Assembly: GCA_003599235.1 (NCBI GenBank)
Contig: QZJE01000013.1
Span: 142,536-206,535, forward strand
Direction: 5' to 3'
Origin: Actinomycetota bacterium
GTDB lineage: Bacteria > Actinomycetota > Aquicultoria > SURF-47
DNA length: 64,000 nucleotides
In this document: positions 56,281 through 64,000 of the stretch, piece by piece
How positions within the stretch are numbered: position 1 is the stretch's first letter
Layout: every line of letters starts with the position of its first letter
The notes under the pieces: model-generated
Database searches by the model: none
The model's input: only the letters and a program-made list of their open reading frames with translations
What the model was told of the DNA's origin: nothing
Position numbers and translations under genes: made by a program

Positions 56281-56354
56281 AAAGCCGTAAGTGGGTTGTA
56301 GTAAGTGGTAAGTAGGAAAAATCAGGCGACAGCAGACAGGCTACAGAAAGACTG
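56281..56354. repeat. R4 repeat, copy 2
   Basis: AAGCCGTAAGTGGGTTGTAG then AATCAGGCGACAGCAGACAG, matching 50003-50073 with about six changes. The gap 56216-56397 has no gene. Confidence 0.7.
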
Positions 56355-56397
56355 AAACAGTAAGATTGGCTAGGCAAAAAATAAGTAAAGCAGATAT

Positions 56398-57591
56398 TTA
56401 GTCAAAGAAGTCAAGAGGATTGGTAACGAAAAAGTCTTCCAAAGATAATCCTTCGTTGCCGATAAAAAGCCTCTTGTCGGGCGAATACTCTCGGCTAAAA
56501 ACAGCCATCCCTTTTGTGTTGCCTGGGTCCGCTCCACTTTTAACCTCTATTGCCACTATTTTTTGGCCTTTTTGGACAATAAAATCGACCTCGTAACTTT
56601 GCTTGCGCCAGTAATAAACATTAAACCTGCCTATCAAGGAATGATTAAGCAGATGCGCTCCAACCGCTGATTCTACTAATCGCCCCCAAAAAGTCTTATC
56701 CTTTTTTATCTCATTAAGCGACAAATTTTTCTGAGAGGTAATCAAGCCAGTATTAAACACCTGCAGTTTTGGACTCGAAGCCCTTTTTCTTATATCAGAA
56801 CCCGAATATTTGCTTAACCCGGTCAGTAGTCCTGCACCTGAAAGAAGTTGCAGATAGTTAGCTAGCGTTGTGGTGTTCTTGGCATCTGTTAATTGACCGG
56901 TTAGTTTTTGGTATGAAACTATCTGCCCTGAATACTTACAACCCAAATAAAAAAGCTGCCTAAGCAATGCCGGCTTATCTATACGAGTCATCAGCAAAAT
57001 GTCTCTAGAAATAGAAGTTTCGATAAGCGAGTTCGCTATATAATCAGCCCAGCGCTCTCTATCATTAGAAAGCTTGGCCGCCCCGGGATACCCACCGTAA
57101 TAAATGTAGCTCTCAAGATCCCAGCCAAAGTAATCTTTGCACTCAGAATAGAACCAATGGGTAACAGGGATTATCTCGAATCTTCCGGCCAAGCTTTCGC
57201 TTAAGCCTGATTGCATTAATAGGGGCGATGAGCCAAGAATAACTACTTTTAAATTTATTCCCTTAAGCGTATCCTCGTCCCAAAGAGCTTTTACGATGTT
57301 GGACCAGTTACTTATCTTTTGCACTTCGTCAAGTACTAATAGAGCAGCTTTGTTGTTTGCGCACGCCAGTCTGGCAATTTCCCATTGCTCTTCAATCCAG
57401 CCTTGAGACTCAAAAGAAGCCTTATCGGCAGATGCATAATGATAAGACATTTTCAAAGATTTTAAGACTTGGGTGACGGCGGTTGTCTTGCCTACTTGGC
57501 GAGGTCCGGCAACAACTTGAATAAATTGCCTTTTTTCTTCAAGTCTTTTTCTAATATTGGAATTAACGGATCTTACATAAAGCCTGTTCAT
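56398..57591 (-). CDS. AAA_14 / DUF4143 ATPase
   Basis: A 397-residue protein with an N-terminal P-loop (VVAGPRQVGKTTAVTQVLKS), Walker B KAALLVLDEVQKISNW, and sensor VVILGSSPLLMQSGLSESLA followed by GRF. The C-terminal DUF4143 part ends in a PD-(D/E)xK-like strand pair (YEVDFIVQKGQKIVAIEVKS). This is the AAA_14 family common in archaea and anaerobes, often near toxin-antitoxin genes; function unknown. It is divergent from the zeta-like gene, with tandem 22-bp repeats in front. Confidence 0.9.
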   Translation of the reverse strand: MNRLYVRSVNSNIRKRLEEKRQFIQVVAGPRQVGKTTAVTQVLKSLKMSYHYASADKASFESQGWIEEQWEIARLACANNKAALLVLDEVQKISNWSNIVKALWDEDTLKGINLKVVILGSSPLLMQSGLSESLAGRFEIIPVTHWFYSECKDYFGWDLESYIYYGGYPGAAKLSNDRERWADYIANSLIETSISRDILLMTRIDKPALLRQLFYLGCKYSGQIVSYQKLTGQLTDAKNTTTLANYLQLLSGAGLLTGLSKYSGSDIRKRASSPKLQVFNTGLITSQKNLSLNEIKKDKTFWGRLVESAVGAHLLNHSLIGRFNVYYWRKQSYEVDFIVQKGQKIVAIEVKSGADPGNTKGMAVFSREYSPDKRLFIGNEGLSLEDFFVTNPLDFFD

Positions 57592-57608
57592 AATAGTTAA
57601 TTAATATT

Positions 57609-57652
57609 ATCTCAATTAAATGAGTAAATTATCTCAATTAAATGAGTAAATT
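57609..57652. repeat. Two tandem 22-bp repeats
   Basis: ATCTCAATTAAATGAGTAAA plus TT is repeated exactly twice (57609-57630, 57631-57652) just upstream of the AAA_14 gene. Each unit contains the near palindrome CTCAATTAAATGAG. It may be a double operator. Confidence 0.8.
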
Positions 57653-57790
57653 GCAAGCAGAAAGTAGCAGCTTCCTCAACAATCGCCATAGCGGGGAAAA
57701 TACTGAAGACACTTTTGCCAGCCCCTCCTCCAAAGTAAAATAACCTCTGCATAATGATAGAACAATCAAAACTAGACTGTCATCGTGGGC

Positions 57791-57830
57791 TGTTGCTTAT
57801 GTTACATCAATTGTTGTATAATAAGCAACA
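57791..57830 (+). promoter_or_regulatory. Promoter and 10-bp operator of the zeta-like toxin
   Basis: Perfect inverted repeat TGTTGCTTAT (57791-57800) and ATAAGCAACA (57821-57830) spans the promoter TTGCTT (57793-57798) and TATAAT (57817-57822, 18-bp spacer). ATG 57830 is seven bases after the -10, so the mRNA is probably leaderless. The toxin has its own helix-turn-helix that could bind here. Confidence 0.7.
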
Positions 57831-58627
57831 TGATGCGAAGACTGCCTAAAAATCATTATACGGACGAAATATTAAGATTTTTTTTCACTAATCCTGAAAG
57901 AAAGCATCACCTTAGGGCGCTTGCTAGGATGCTTGATTTGGACCCGGGAAACTTATCCAGGCAGCTAAAAAAACTAAGCAGCGAAGGGATATTAAAACAT
58001 GAAGAGATTGGTAGCTTGAAGATGTACTCTTTAAATACTGAACACTTTTTATATCCCGAATATAAAAAAATAGTATTTAAAACAGTGGGTATAAGGGGAG
58101 CCGAGAATGAAGATAAGAAAATAATCATTATAGCCGGGCCAAACGGTGCAGGTAAAACAACTTTTGCTCTCGAATATTTGCCGAAAGAGGCAAGTTGCCC
58201 CGTCTTTGTGAATGCTGATCTTATCGCATTTGGCATTTCCCCGCTTATTCCCGAGGCTGAGGATTTTCATGCAGGAAGACTTATGCTTGAAGAAATTAAA
58301 AGGCATGCGCAAGGTGGCGAAAGCTTCGCCTTTGAGACTACATTAAGCGGCAGAACATACGCCTATATGATCCCTAAATGGCAACGTATGGGTTATAAAA
58401 TAAATCTGATTTTCCTATATCTTCCAGAGGTTGCACTAGCAATTGAACGGGTAAAAAATCGTGTCAGGCAAGGCGGTCATAATGTCTTAGAGCAGGTAAT
58501 CATAAGAAGATTTGAGAAAGGATGGTATAATTTTCTTAACATATATAAACCACTTGCAGACGCCTGGATTCTTTTCGATAATTCAGGAGAGAAACCAACC
58601 CTTCTTGAGGAAGGAAAAAAAGAATGA
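57830..58627 (+). CDS. Zeta-toxin-like kinase with N-terminal winged helix
   Basis: A protein of 265 residues. Residues 1-80 form a winged helix (HYTDEILRFFFTNPERKHHL; MLDLDPGNLSRQLKKLSSEG). The kinase part has Walker A IIIIAGPNGAGKTTFALEYL near residue 100, FVNADLIAFGISP, and FAFETTLSGRTYAYMIPKWQ, the pattern of zeta toxin/AAA_33 enzymes, with the late arginines (RVKNRVRQGGHNV). Zeta toxins phosphorylate UDP-sugars. The start overlaps no other gene; the stop overlaps the 51-residue gene by ATGA. The fused DNA-binding domain suggests self-regulation. Confidence 0.85.
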   Translation: MMRRLPKNHYTDEILRFFFTNPERKHHLRALARMLDLDPGNLSRQLKKLSSEGILKHEEIGSLKMYSLNTEHFLYPEYKKIVFKTVGIRGAENEDKKIIIIAGPNGAGKTTFALEYLPKEASCPVFVNADLIAFGISPLIPEAEDFHAGRLMLEEIKRHAQGGESFAFETTLSGRTYAYMIPKWQRMGYKINLIFLYLPEVALAIERVKNRVRQGGHNVLEQVIIRRFEKGWYNFLNIYKPLADAWILFDNSGEKPTLLEEGKKE

Positions 58628-58779
58628 GAAAAAGAGAGTCTCAAAATAATGATTTGGCAAAGGTAGAGCTTGCGTTGCGAAGAGCGGCAGCAAAGGCAAA
58701 AAGGATTGCCATGGAAACGAATACCCCGCTGGTAGTATACAAAAGAGGCCGAGTAATAAAGGAATTTCCGTCCGGATAG
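58624..58779 (+). CDS. Small 51-residue partner of the zeta-like toxin
   Basis: A short gene starting at ATG 58624 inside the previous stop codon (ATGA). The protein is basic and helical at first (DLAKVELALRRAAAKAKRIA) and ends TPLVVYKRGRVIKEFPSG, a short beta-type tail seen in small proteins that accompany zeta-like toxins. It is a probable antitoxin. Translational coupling makes it credible despite its size. Confidence 0.65.
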   Translation: MRKRESQNNDLAKVELALRRAAAKAKRIAMETNTPLVVYKRGRVIKEFPSG

Positions 58780-58790
58780 TAATTAGTAAA

Positions 58791-58849
58791 CGGTGACAGG
58801 CACCAGAGACTTGCCAATCTACCTGCAAAAAGAACGTATGAGTGTCCCT
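58791..58849. repeat. R2 repeat, copy 3
   Basis: CGGTGACAGGCACCAGAGAC to ACCTGCAAAAAGAACGTATG and AGTGTCCCTC. It closes the accessory island just before the rnf operon end. Confidence 0.75.
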
Positions 58850-58921
58850 CCTCACCAAATCGCCAATAGCAGGAAAAAACCAGTTGTAAGCAGTGCAAAA
58901 GACGACGGGGGAAGAATAATG

Positions 58922-59725
58922 TTACTTATTAGCTATGATGCACTTGGTAGGGCATTTTTCGACGCATATCAAGCAACCATCACATTTTTTATAATCAATA
59001 ACCGCTAGATTGTCGATAACATGAATGGCGTCTTTAGGACATTCTTTTTCGCAGATCTTACAAGCAATGCAGCCCACCTTACAAGCCTTGCGTACATCTT
59101 TACCCTTATCAGTGGAAGTGCATCCCATATAAATAGGATTTTTTAGTTTGTCTATTGTAAATAGATTTCTGGGGCAAGCACTAACGCAAATACCACAGCT
59201 CGTACACTTGTCAAAATCAACTTTAGGCAAGCCCTCAGCCATCTCAATGGCGTCAAAAGGACACTCGGCAGCACAATTTCCAAAGCCTAAGCAACCAAAA
59301 GAACAAGCCAGATGTCCACCGGCAATAAGGCTTTCTGCTACACAATCTTTTACGGGATAATTTGACTCAAAACGATTCTTAGCATTTTTTTGGCCGCCAA
59401 AACAATGAACAAAAGCAACTTCGGCATGCCTAGCCTCTCCGGCATCAGCACCGATAATAGAAGCAATGTGCTCTGCTACTTCATGGCCGCCGGCTGTGCA
59501 AGCACCAGGTTTGGCTCTGCCTTGCAATATTGCCTCTGCTGCTCCTTGACAACCGGGATAGCCGCAAGCACCGCAATTAGTCCCAGGCAGAGCTTCAATA
59601 ATGCGCTCAAGCCTGGGGTCTATTTCTACATGAAATTTTTTAGATGCCACTGCAAGTCCTAAGCCCATAACCAAACCGGCTCCGGCTAATGATGCAGTTG
59701 CTTTAAGTATTATTAAATAGTCCAT
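58922..59725 (-). CDS. rnfB: Rnf complex ferredoxin subunit RnfB
   Basis: A 267-residue iron-sulphur subunit. One N-terminal membrane helix (ATASLAGAGLVMGLGLAVAS) is followed by the 4Fe-4S motif LPGTNCGACGYPGCQGAAEA, and by several ferredoxin-type clusters: CSFGCLGFGNCAAECPFDAI, CTSCGICVSACPRNLF, CIACKICEKECPKDAI and CDGCLICVEKCPTKCI. It accepts electrons from reduced ferredoxin and passes them to the membrane subunits. It is the last gene of rnfCDGEAB and is one base from rnfA. Length is typical of the bacterial Rnf of acetogens. Confidence 0.96.
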   Translation of the reverse strand: MDYLIILKATASLAGAGLVMGLGLAVASKKFHVEIDPRLERIIEALPGTNCGACGYPGCQGAAEAILQGRAKPGACTAGGHEVAEHIASIIGADAGEARHAEVAFVHCFGGQKNAKNRFESNYPVKDCVAESLIAGGHLACSFGCLGFGNCAAECPFDAIEMAEGLPKVDFDKCTSCGICVSACPRNLFTIDKLKNPIYMGCTSTDKGKDVRKACKVGCIACKICEKECPKDAIHVIDNLAVIDYKKCDGCLICVEKCPTKCIIANK

Positions 59726-60346
59726 CTATAATCCCAACAAGTTTGCAAATCCCATAAAAGCTAGTGACATCAAGGCAGCTGCCATAAACGAAATAGCCGG
59801 CCCTTTAAGCCACCCGGGAACAGGGGCAATATCAATGCGCTCTCTTATGGCTGCAAATACTATCAAAATCAGTGAGAAGCCCACAGCTACCCCGAAGGTA
59901 TAGATTATGGCCTCTGCAAAACTGTACGTATATGCAATATTTAATTTTAAATATCCCCTGATAACAGACTCGGTGGCGGCAGCCAAAACCGCACAATTTG
60001 TCGTTATCAGAGGTAAGTATATTCCCATTGATTGATAAAGTGTAGGGCTATATTTTCGCAAAAACATCTCTTCGAACTGCACTAGTGAGGCTATTACCAA
60101 AATAAAGGTGGGAATATATAAGAACTGCTCCACTCCTAGGGGCTTTAAAACAAAATAATATAAAATCCAGCTGGCAGCTGAAGATACTGTCATTACGAAA
60201 ATTACCGCAAAACCCATGCCAACCGACGTGGACATCTTATTTGAGACACCGAAGAATGGGCACAACCCGATAAATCTAAGCAATATGATGTTATAAACTA
60301 AAGATGCTCCCAGAAAAATTAAAAAATATTGGCTTAGCAGTTTCAC
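59726..60346 (-). CDS. rnfA: Rnf complex membrane subunit RnfA
   Basis: A 206-residue protein with six membrane helices. NIILLRFIGLCPFFGVSNKM holds the conserved cysteine of the RnfA/RnfE half-channel site that binds the shared iron-sulphur centre, and GIYLPLITTNCAVLAAATES the second. The start overlaps the rnfE stop (ATGA). RnfA and RnfE form the electron path across the membrane. Confidence 0.96.
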   Translation of the reverse strand: MKLLSQYFLIFLGASLVYNIILLRFIGLCPFFGVSNKMSTSVGMGFAVIFVMTVSSAASWILYYFVLKPLGVEQFLYIPTFILVIASLVQFEEMFLRKYSPTLYQSMGIYLPLITTNCAVLAAATESVIRGYLKLNIAYTYSFAEAIIYTFGVAVGFSLILIVFAAIRERIDIAPVPGWLKGPAISFMAAALMSLAFMGFANLLGL

Positions 60347-60972
60347 TTCTGCTCCCTTTTTTGACGAACAATATTAAGAGCCCCTATTAGAAAACCAAAA
60401 ACCAAGAAAGCTCCGGGGAAAAACACTAATATTCTGATAGGGTCTTTAATATAAGCAGAGCCCAAACTTAAAACCGTGCTGTCGAATAAAATAATTTTAC
60501 CGCTTCCTAAAAGCTCCCGGACAAAGCCCATAATCATTAAAACCATTGTATAGCCGGCTCCGATGCCTAAACCATCAGCTACCGACCTGAAGATGGAGTT
60601 GCCGTAAGCAAAAGCCTCTGCCCGGCCTAATATCATACAATTAACTACAATTAAAGGAATCCAAACCCCTAAACGCTCATAAGCAGCCGGAAAATATCCT
60701 TTCATCGATAAGTCTACGATGGTAACAAAAGAGGCAATTATCACAATAAAAATAGGAATTCTTATGGTTGGTGGGGTAACCTTTTTTATCAGTGAAACTA
60801 TGGCGTTGGAGCAAACTAGGACGAAAGTGGCCGCAACTCCCATAAATATGGTATTTTCTAGCCTTGAGGATACCGCTAAAGCCGAGCACAACCCTATCAT
60901 TAACACAAGCAAGGGATTTTCGACAACTAATCCGTTTTTAAAATCCGCCCAAGCCACTTTTAGATTGCTCAT
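60343..60972 (-). CDS. rnfE: Rnf complex membrane subunit RnfE
   Basis: A 209-residue protein with six membrane helices. VLMIGLCSALAVSSRLENTI and GVWIPLIVVNCMILGRAEAF carry the paired cysteines equivalent to RnfA. LFDSTVLSLGSAYIKDPIRI and LVFFPGAFLVFGFLIGAL close the chain. The start is one base beyond the stop of rnfG, and the end overlaps rnfA. Confidence 0.96.
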   Translation of the reverse strand: MSNLKVAWADFKNGLVVENPLLVLMIGLCSALAVSSRLENTIFMGVAATFVLVCSNAIVSLIKKVTPPTIRIPIFIVIIASFVTIVDLSMKGYFPAAYERLGVWIPLIVVNCMILGRAEAFAYGNSIFRSVADGLGIGAGYTMVLMIMGFVRELLGSGKIILFDSTVLSLGSAYIKDPIRILVFFPGAFLVFGFLIGALNIVRQKREQK

Positions 60973-60973
60973 T

Positions 60974-61507
60974 TTATTTACCTGCCTGCTGCAATTCTTT
61001 TAAGGCTTCTTTAACCCCAGCGGTGACAGCTTTAGAAGAAATGGTGGCGCCGGTTAAAGAATCGATATCTTTGTTTACTTCTAACTTATCGTCAACAGTT
61101 TTTCCCTTAAATTGTAAGTTCCATTTAGGCGCTACAATGCCGTCGCCAAGACCAGGAGTTTCCCTTTGACTAATAATGCTTATGTTCGTTACTTTGCCAG
61201 CCAGGTCTACCCCCACTACCATTTCAATGGTGCCGCCGTAACCTCTGGCATTAACTAAAACCACGTAGCCCAACTTGGCATCGTCTTTTTTAGCTTCATA
61301 AATAGTGGCTACGTTGCCTGTTTTCGGTTTTTTAATTGAGGCAAAACCGGTAGCTTCGGGCATGACGGCTTTGTTAGCATCAATCTGCCTTTGTTTAGCT
61401 TGTTCGGCTATGGCTTTTTTAGTTAATGAATAGGTCAGGCTCAAAGCAGCTGCTGCTACCGCACAAACTATCATTAAATTAACTGCCAGCTTAATATAGT
61501 ACTTCAA
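60974..61507 (-). CDS. rnfG: Rnf complex flavoprotein subunit RnfG
   Basis: A 177-residue protein with one N-terminal membrane anchor (LAVNLMIVCAVAAAALSLTY) and an extracytoplasmic FMN-binding domain. The covalent flavinylation motif is SLTGATISSKAVTAGVKEAL with the threonine for FMN. GVDLAGKVTNISIISQRETP and GLGDGI are family features. Overlaps rnfD by four bases. It carries electrons on the outer side of the membrane. Confidence 0.95.
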   Translation of the reverse strand: MKYYIKLAVNLMIVCAVAAAALSLTYSLTKKAIAEQAKQRQIDANKAVMPEATGFASIKKPKTGNVATIYEAKKDDAKLGYVVLVNARGYGGTIEMVVGVDLAGKVTNISIISQRETPGLGDGIVAPKWNLQFKGKTVDDKLEVNKDIDSLTGATISSKAVTAGVKEALKELQQAGK

Positions 61508-62454
61508 GATTTGGCCTTCCCTGCCATCCCCAATACTCTGGGACGGCTGTATTTTTCGATTAAGGGGGCCAGCATATTCATAAATAAAATAGCAAACATA
61601 ACCCCTTCAGAAAGGTTTGAATAAAACCGCAAAAGAACCGTTACCGCACCTAGGCCAACTCCATAAATTATCCTTCCCCTGGGGGTAATGGGTGAGGTTA
61701 CATAATCGGTAGCCATAAAGAAAGCTCCGATAATTAGCCCGCCGGCTAAAACATAAAAAGTAGGGTTTTTGCCAGCTGCAAAAGTAAGGAAGGCAACAGT
61801 GCCTATGTAGAAAAAAGGAATGCGCCAATCAATAATTTTTTTAAACAACAAAATGGCAGCACCTACCAAAAGAAGTACTGCTGAGACCTCTCCGATAGAG
61901 CCTGCTTTATTAGTAAACAAAAAACTCTTTATAAAAGCTTGGGCATCAAAAGAAGCAGGTATTTTTTTAGCGATATATAAAGGAGTAGCCATTGTTTTGG
62001 CATCGATATTAACCGGCTCAAGCCAGGCTTTAGTCATCTGTGCCGGCCAGGAAAGAAGCAATATAGCTCTGGCTACCAGCGCCGGATTAAAAATATTATA
62101 ACCTAGCCCGCCGAAAATAAACTTGGCTATGGTGATAGCGATAAAACCGCCAAATAAAGGCAGCCACCAGGAAACTTGTGGAGGCAAGGTTAAGGCTAAT
62201 AGTAAACCGGTTAAAGCCGCTGAACCATCAGCAATAGTCATCGGCTTTTTAGATACCGCGTGCCAAAGAGCCTCAGCTCCCACTGAGCCGGCAATAGACA
62301 TAGCAATGACTATTAAGGCTGGTGTGCCCATGATATAGATTGCTCCGATAGTTATGGGAAGTAAAGCAGCAATTACCCAAAACATAATTTTTGAGGTATC
62401 TTCTGTTTTCTCTATGTGAGGAGCAGGCCCCACAGTAAACTTAAAGTTATCCAT
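61504..62454 (-). CDS. rnfD: Rnf complex membrane flavoprotein RnfD
   Basis: A protein of 316 residues from ATG 62454, which overlaps the rnfC stop by eight bases; the longer frame inside rnfC is less likely. FKFTVGPAPHIEK starts the chain. About nine membrane helices follow. The flavin site is in FFMATDYVTSPITPRGRIIY. Together with RnfA and RnfE it builds the ion-translocating core that pumps Na+ or H+. Confidence 0.95.
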   Translation of the reverse strand: MDNFKFTVGPAPHIEKTEDTSKIMFWVIAALLPITIGAIYIMGTPALIVIAMSIAGSVGAEALWHAVSKKPMTIADGSAALTGLLLALTLPPQVSWWLPLFGGFIAITIAKFIFGGLGYNIFNPALVARAILLLSWPAQMTKAWLEPVNIDAKTMATPLYIAKKIPASFDAQAFIKSFLFTNKAGSIGEVSAVLLLVGAAILLFKKIIDWRIPFFYIGTVAFLTFAAGKNPTFYVLAGGLIIGAFFMATDYVTSPITPRGRIIYGVGLGAVTVLLRFYSNLSEGVMFAILFMNMLAPLIEKYSRPRVLGMAGKAKS

Positions 62455-63781
62455 TATCTTTTTCGCTATCCCATATTTTTTGTTTAGCAAACTTAATCAT
62501 TTGTACTATTGGCCGGTTTGCCGGACAAACGTATGAGCAAGACGAGCATTCAATACAGGCATCAATGTCATACTCGCCTGCTTTTTCAAAAATACCGACT
62601 TGTGAATAAATACTTAAAGCGCTAGGCACAAGCCCCATGGGGCAAGCCTCAACACACCTGGAACATCTGATGCAAGGATTTAGATTTTGGCTCTTCTTGC
62701 CGTTTACACTATCTTCTATTACTAAAACTCCGCCAGTAGCTTTGATAACCGGAGCATTAAAGCTAAACTGGGCAAGGCCTGTCATTGGCCCGCCGATTAT
62801 TACTTTGCCGCTATTAGCCTTTAGGCCTCCAGCTTCCTTAATGAGATGAGATATGGGGGTGCCGATTCTGACCCGGAAGTTCTGCGGACTTCTAACAAGC
62901 TCACCGGAGACTGTAACGACCCTCTCTATCATAGGCATACCGTCTCTGACCGCTTTAGAGATATTGATAAGAGTACCTACATTTTGAATAAAGCCGCCGG
63001 TAGCTGTCGAGCGTCCGCCTACCGGAACCTCCTTGCCGATAACAGTTTTAATAATCATATCGGCTGCTCCCTGGGGGTATTTGGTTTTAAGAGCTAGTAC
63101 AGAAATGTTATTTTCGTTAGCTAGTTTTTGACTTAAAAGCTCGATAGCATCAGCTTTATTTTCCTCAATTGCCACTACCCCTTCTGCAGCATTAAGTACC
63201 TTCATTGCCAGCTTAAGGCCATCGATTAGAGCATCGGCCTCTTCAAGCATTTGGCGATGATCGCTGGTTAAATAAGGCTCACACTCACAGCCATTAGCAA
63301 TAACCGTCTCTATTTTATGCTCTTTAGAGGGTTGCAATTTAATATCTGTTGGAAAAGCTGCTCCTCCGAGGCCTACAATGCCTGCTTCTCTTACTCTGTT
63401 TATTATTTCTTCAGGCTTAGGCTCTTTGATGGGATCGAACTTTTTAATATCGTTGTTTTCTTTGTCAGTCTTAATAACAATGGCAGGGCACTTCTGGCCA
63501 CTAGGACTAAGTCTTTTCTCTACAGCAGATACTTCACCGCTAACTGAGGCTAGTATTCTTGAAGACACCTTAGATTCAGCTTCGGCTACCACCTGGCCGG
63601 CAACAACCTTATCGCCTTTTTTAACTACCGCGACCGCTGGAGCTCCAATATGCTGGCTTAAGAGCAAGATGACTTCATCGGGCAGTGAGCAAACGGCAAT
63701 GGGCTTGGTTGCCGATAATTCTTTTTTGTAAGAAGGATGAGCTCCTCCTTTAAATGTTTTTTTAGATAATTTTAAAGCCAT
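62447..63781 (-). CDS. rnfC: Rnf complex NADH-side subunit RnfC
   Basis: A protein of 444 residues from ATG 63781 with AAGGAA upstream. It has an N-terminal barrel-sandwich region, the flavin/NAD-binding motif GIVGLGGAAFPTDIKLQPSK near residue 125, a SLBB domain (GTPISHLIKEAGGLKANSGK), and two 4Fe-4S clusters in CIRCSRCVEACPMGLVPSAL and CIECSSCSYVCPANRPIVQM. It reduces NAD+ with electrons delivered through the complex. It heads the operon. Confidence 0.96.
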   Translation of the reverse strand: MALKLSKKTFKGGAHPSYKKELSATKPIAVCSLPDEVILLLSQHIGAPAVAVVKKGDKVVAGQVVAEAESKVSSRILASVSGEVSAVEKRLSPSGQKCPAIVIKTDKENNDIKKFDPIKEPKPEEIINRVREAGIVGLGGAAFPTDIKLQPSKEHKIETVIANGCECEPYLTSDHRQMLEEADALIDGLKLAMKVLNAAEGVVAIEENKADAIELLSQKLANENNISVLALKTKYPQGAADMIIKTVIGKEVPVGGRSTATGGFIQNVGTLINISKAVRDGMPMIERVVTVSGELVRSPQNFRVRIGTPISHLIKEAGGLKANSGKVIIGGPMTGLAQFSFNAPVIKATGGVLVIEDSVNGKKSQNLNPCIRCSRCVEACPMGLVPSALSIYSQVGIFEKAGEYDIDACIECSSCSYVCPANRPIVQMIKFAKQKIWDSEKDNG

Positions 63782-63803
63782 AGCTTTCCTTATATAAAAC
63801 AAA

Positions 63804-63830
63804 ATCCCCGGCTTAAAAAACCGAGGGAAT
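63804..63830 (-). terminator. Leader hairpin between rnf promoter and rnfC
   Basis: On the minus strand TCCCTCGG and CCGGGGA pair around TTTTTTAAG and a T-rich stretch follows, a terminator-like form about 25 bases before the rnfC start. It may end the upstream zinc-ribbon transcript or attenuate rnf. Confidence 0.65.
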
Positions 63831-63848
63831 CTTTAGTTTAATATTCTA

Positions 63849-63878
63849 ATACTACATACTTAGCTAAGTTTTTGTCAA
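63849..63878 (-). promoter_or_regulatory. Probable rnf operon promoter
   Basis: On the minus strand TTGACA (63878-63873) and TAGTAT (63854-63849) have an 18-bp spacer. The -35 lies within the 3' end of the zinc-ribbon gene. Confidence 0.55.
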
Positions 63879-64000
63879 CAACTTACTGCCACAGCTACCA
63901 CAGAATTTATCACCCTGATTATACTTAGCCCCGCATTTAGGGCAACCATTTTTTAGTTTCTCTGCCACACCGCCGCAGCCGGCACAAAACTTATCCTTTT
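63864..64000 (-). CDS. Zinc-ribbon protein, C-terminal part
   Basis: The last 45 codons or so of a gene cut by the window edge. It reads KDKFCAGCGGVAEKLKNGCP and KCGAKYNQGDKFCGSCGSKL, then LTKT and a stop. Three CxxC pairs (CAGC, CPKC, CGSC) mark a double zinc-ribbon tail, often found at the end of membrane or scaffold proteins. Function cannot be inferred from the fragment. Confidence 0.8.
   Translation of the reverse strand, partial: KDKFCAGCGGVAEKLKNGCPKCGAKYNQGDKFCGSCGSKLLTKT

Overview
The window looks like a chromosomal contig from an anaerobic, probably deep-branching Actinomycetota-like bacterium. The reasons are the clustering of uvrA, rpsA, coaE, uvrB and polA (an arrangement known from actinobacteria), many promoters that put the start codon at about +1 (leaderless mRNAs), SOS boxes of the Gram-positive type, and a six-gene Rnf complex. 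The AT-rich base composition is unusual for that phylum, so the placement is tentative and the species is not identified.

Layout. 1-2.3 kb: the end of a HAD phosphatase, a small secreted protein, and an sdpR/sdpI-like pair. 2.3-12.7 kb: DNA repair and information genes (uvrA, a LonB-like protease, rpsA, coaE, a lytic transglycosylase, uvrB). 12.7-15.5 kb: a minus-strand operon behind a cobalamin riboswitch. It encodes a DUF4430 protein, a transcobalamin-like DUF4430/alpha-toroid protein and an ECF S-component-like membrane protein, and is probably a corrinoid capture and uptake system. 15.5-27.7 kb: polA, then a nitrogen island (two glutamine synthetases, NH3-dependent nadE, two PII proteins, two Amt channels, a PucR-type regulator). 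Both amt leaders can fold so that the Shine-Dalgarno sequence is sequestered. 27.8-33.8 kb: tRNA-Leu, rplM-rpsI, two more paralogues of the secreted protein, and a secreted cytochrome with 15 CxxCH motifs. 34-39 kb: purM-purN, a polysaccharide deacetylase, 5-formyl-THF cyclo-ligase and small membrane proteins.

39-58.8 kb: a defence and toxin-antitoxin island full of repeats and broken genes. It holds two nucleotidyltransferase TA loci, a Fic protein, a PLD-type restriction-modification locus, XRE/ImmA, GIY-YIG, a DUF2130 plus HARE-HTH/nuclease pair, ATPases, DarTG, a zeta-like toxin, and remnants of a DUF1016 nuclease, a NYN nuclease and an integrase. Several of these share one promoter design: a LexA-type box (CGAAC-N4-GTTTG) lying exactly in the 17-bp spacer, with an ATG close to +1. 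Three families of REP-like palindromes (called R1, R2 and R3 here) and a 70-bp repeat (R4) fill the gaps.

58.9-63.9 kb: the Rnf operon (rnfCDGEAB), a ferredoxin-driven ion pump, preceded by a terminator-like leader hairpin and the end of a zinc-ribbon gene. Together the genes suggest an anaerobe that conserves energy with Rnf, may transfer electrons outside the cell, scavenges corrinoids and scavenges ammonium.
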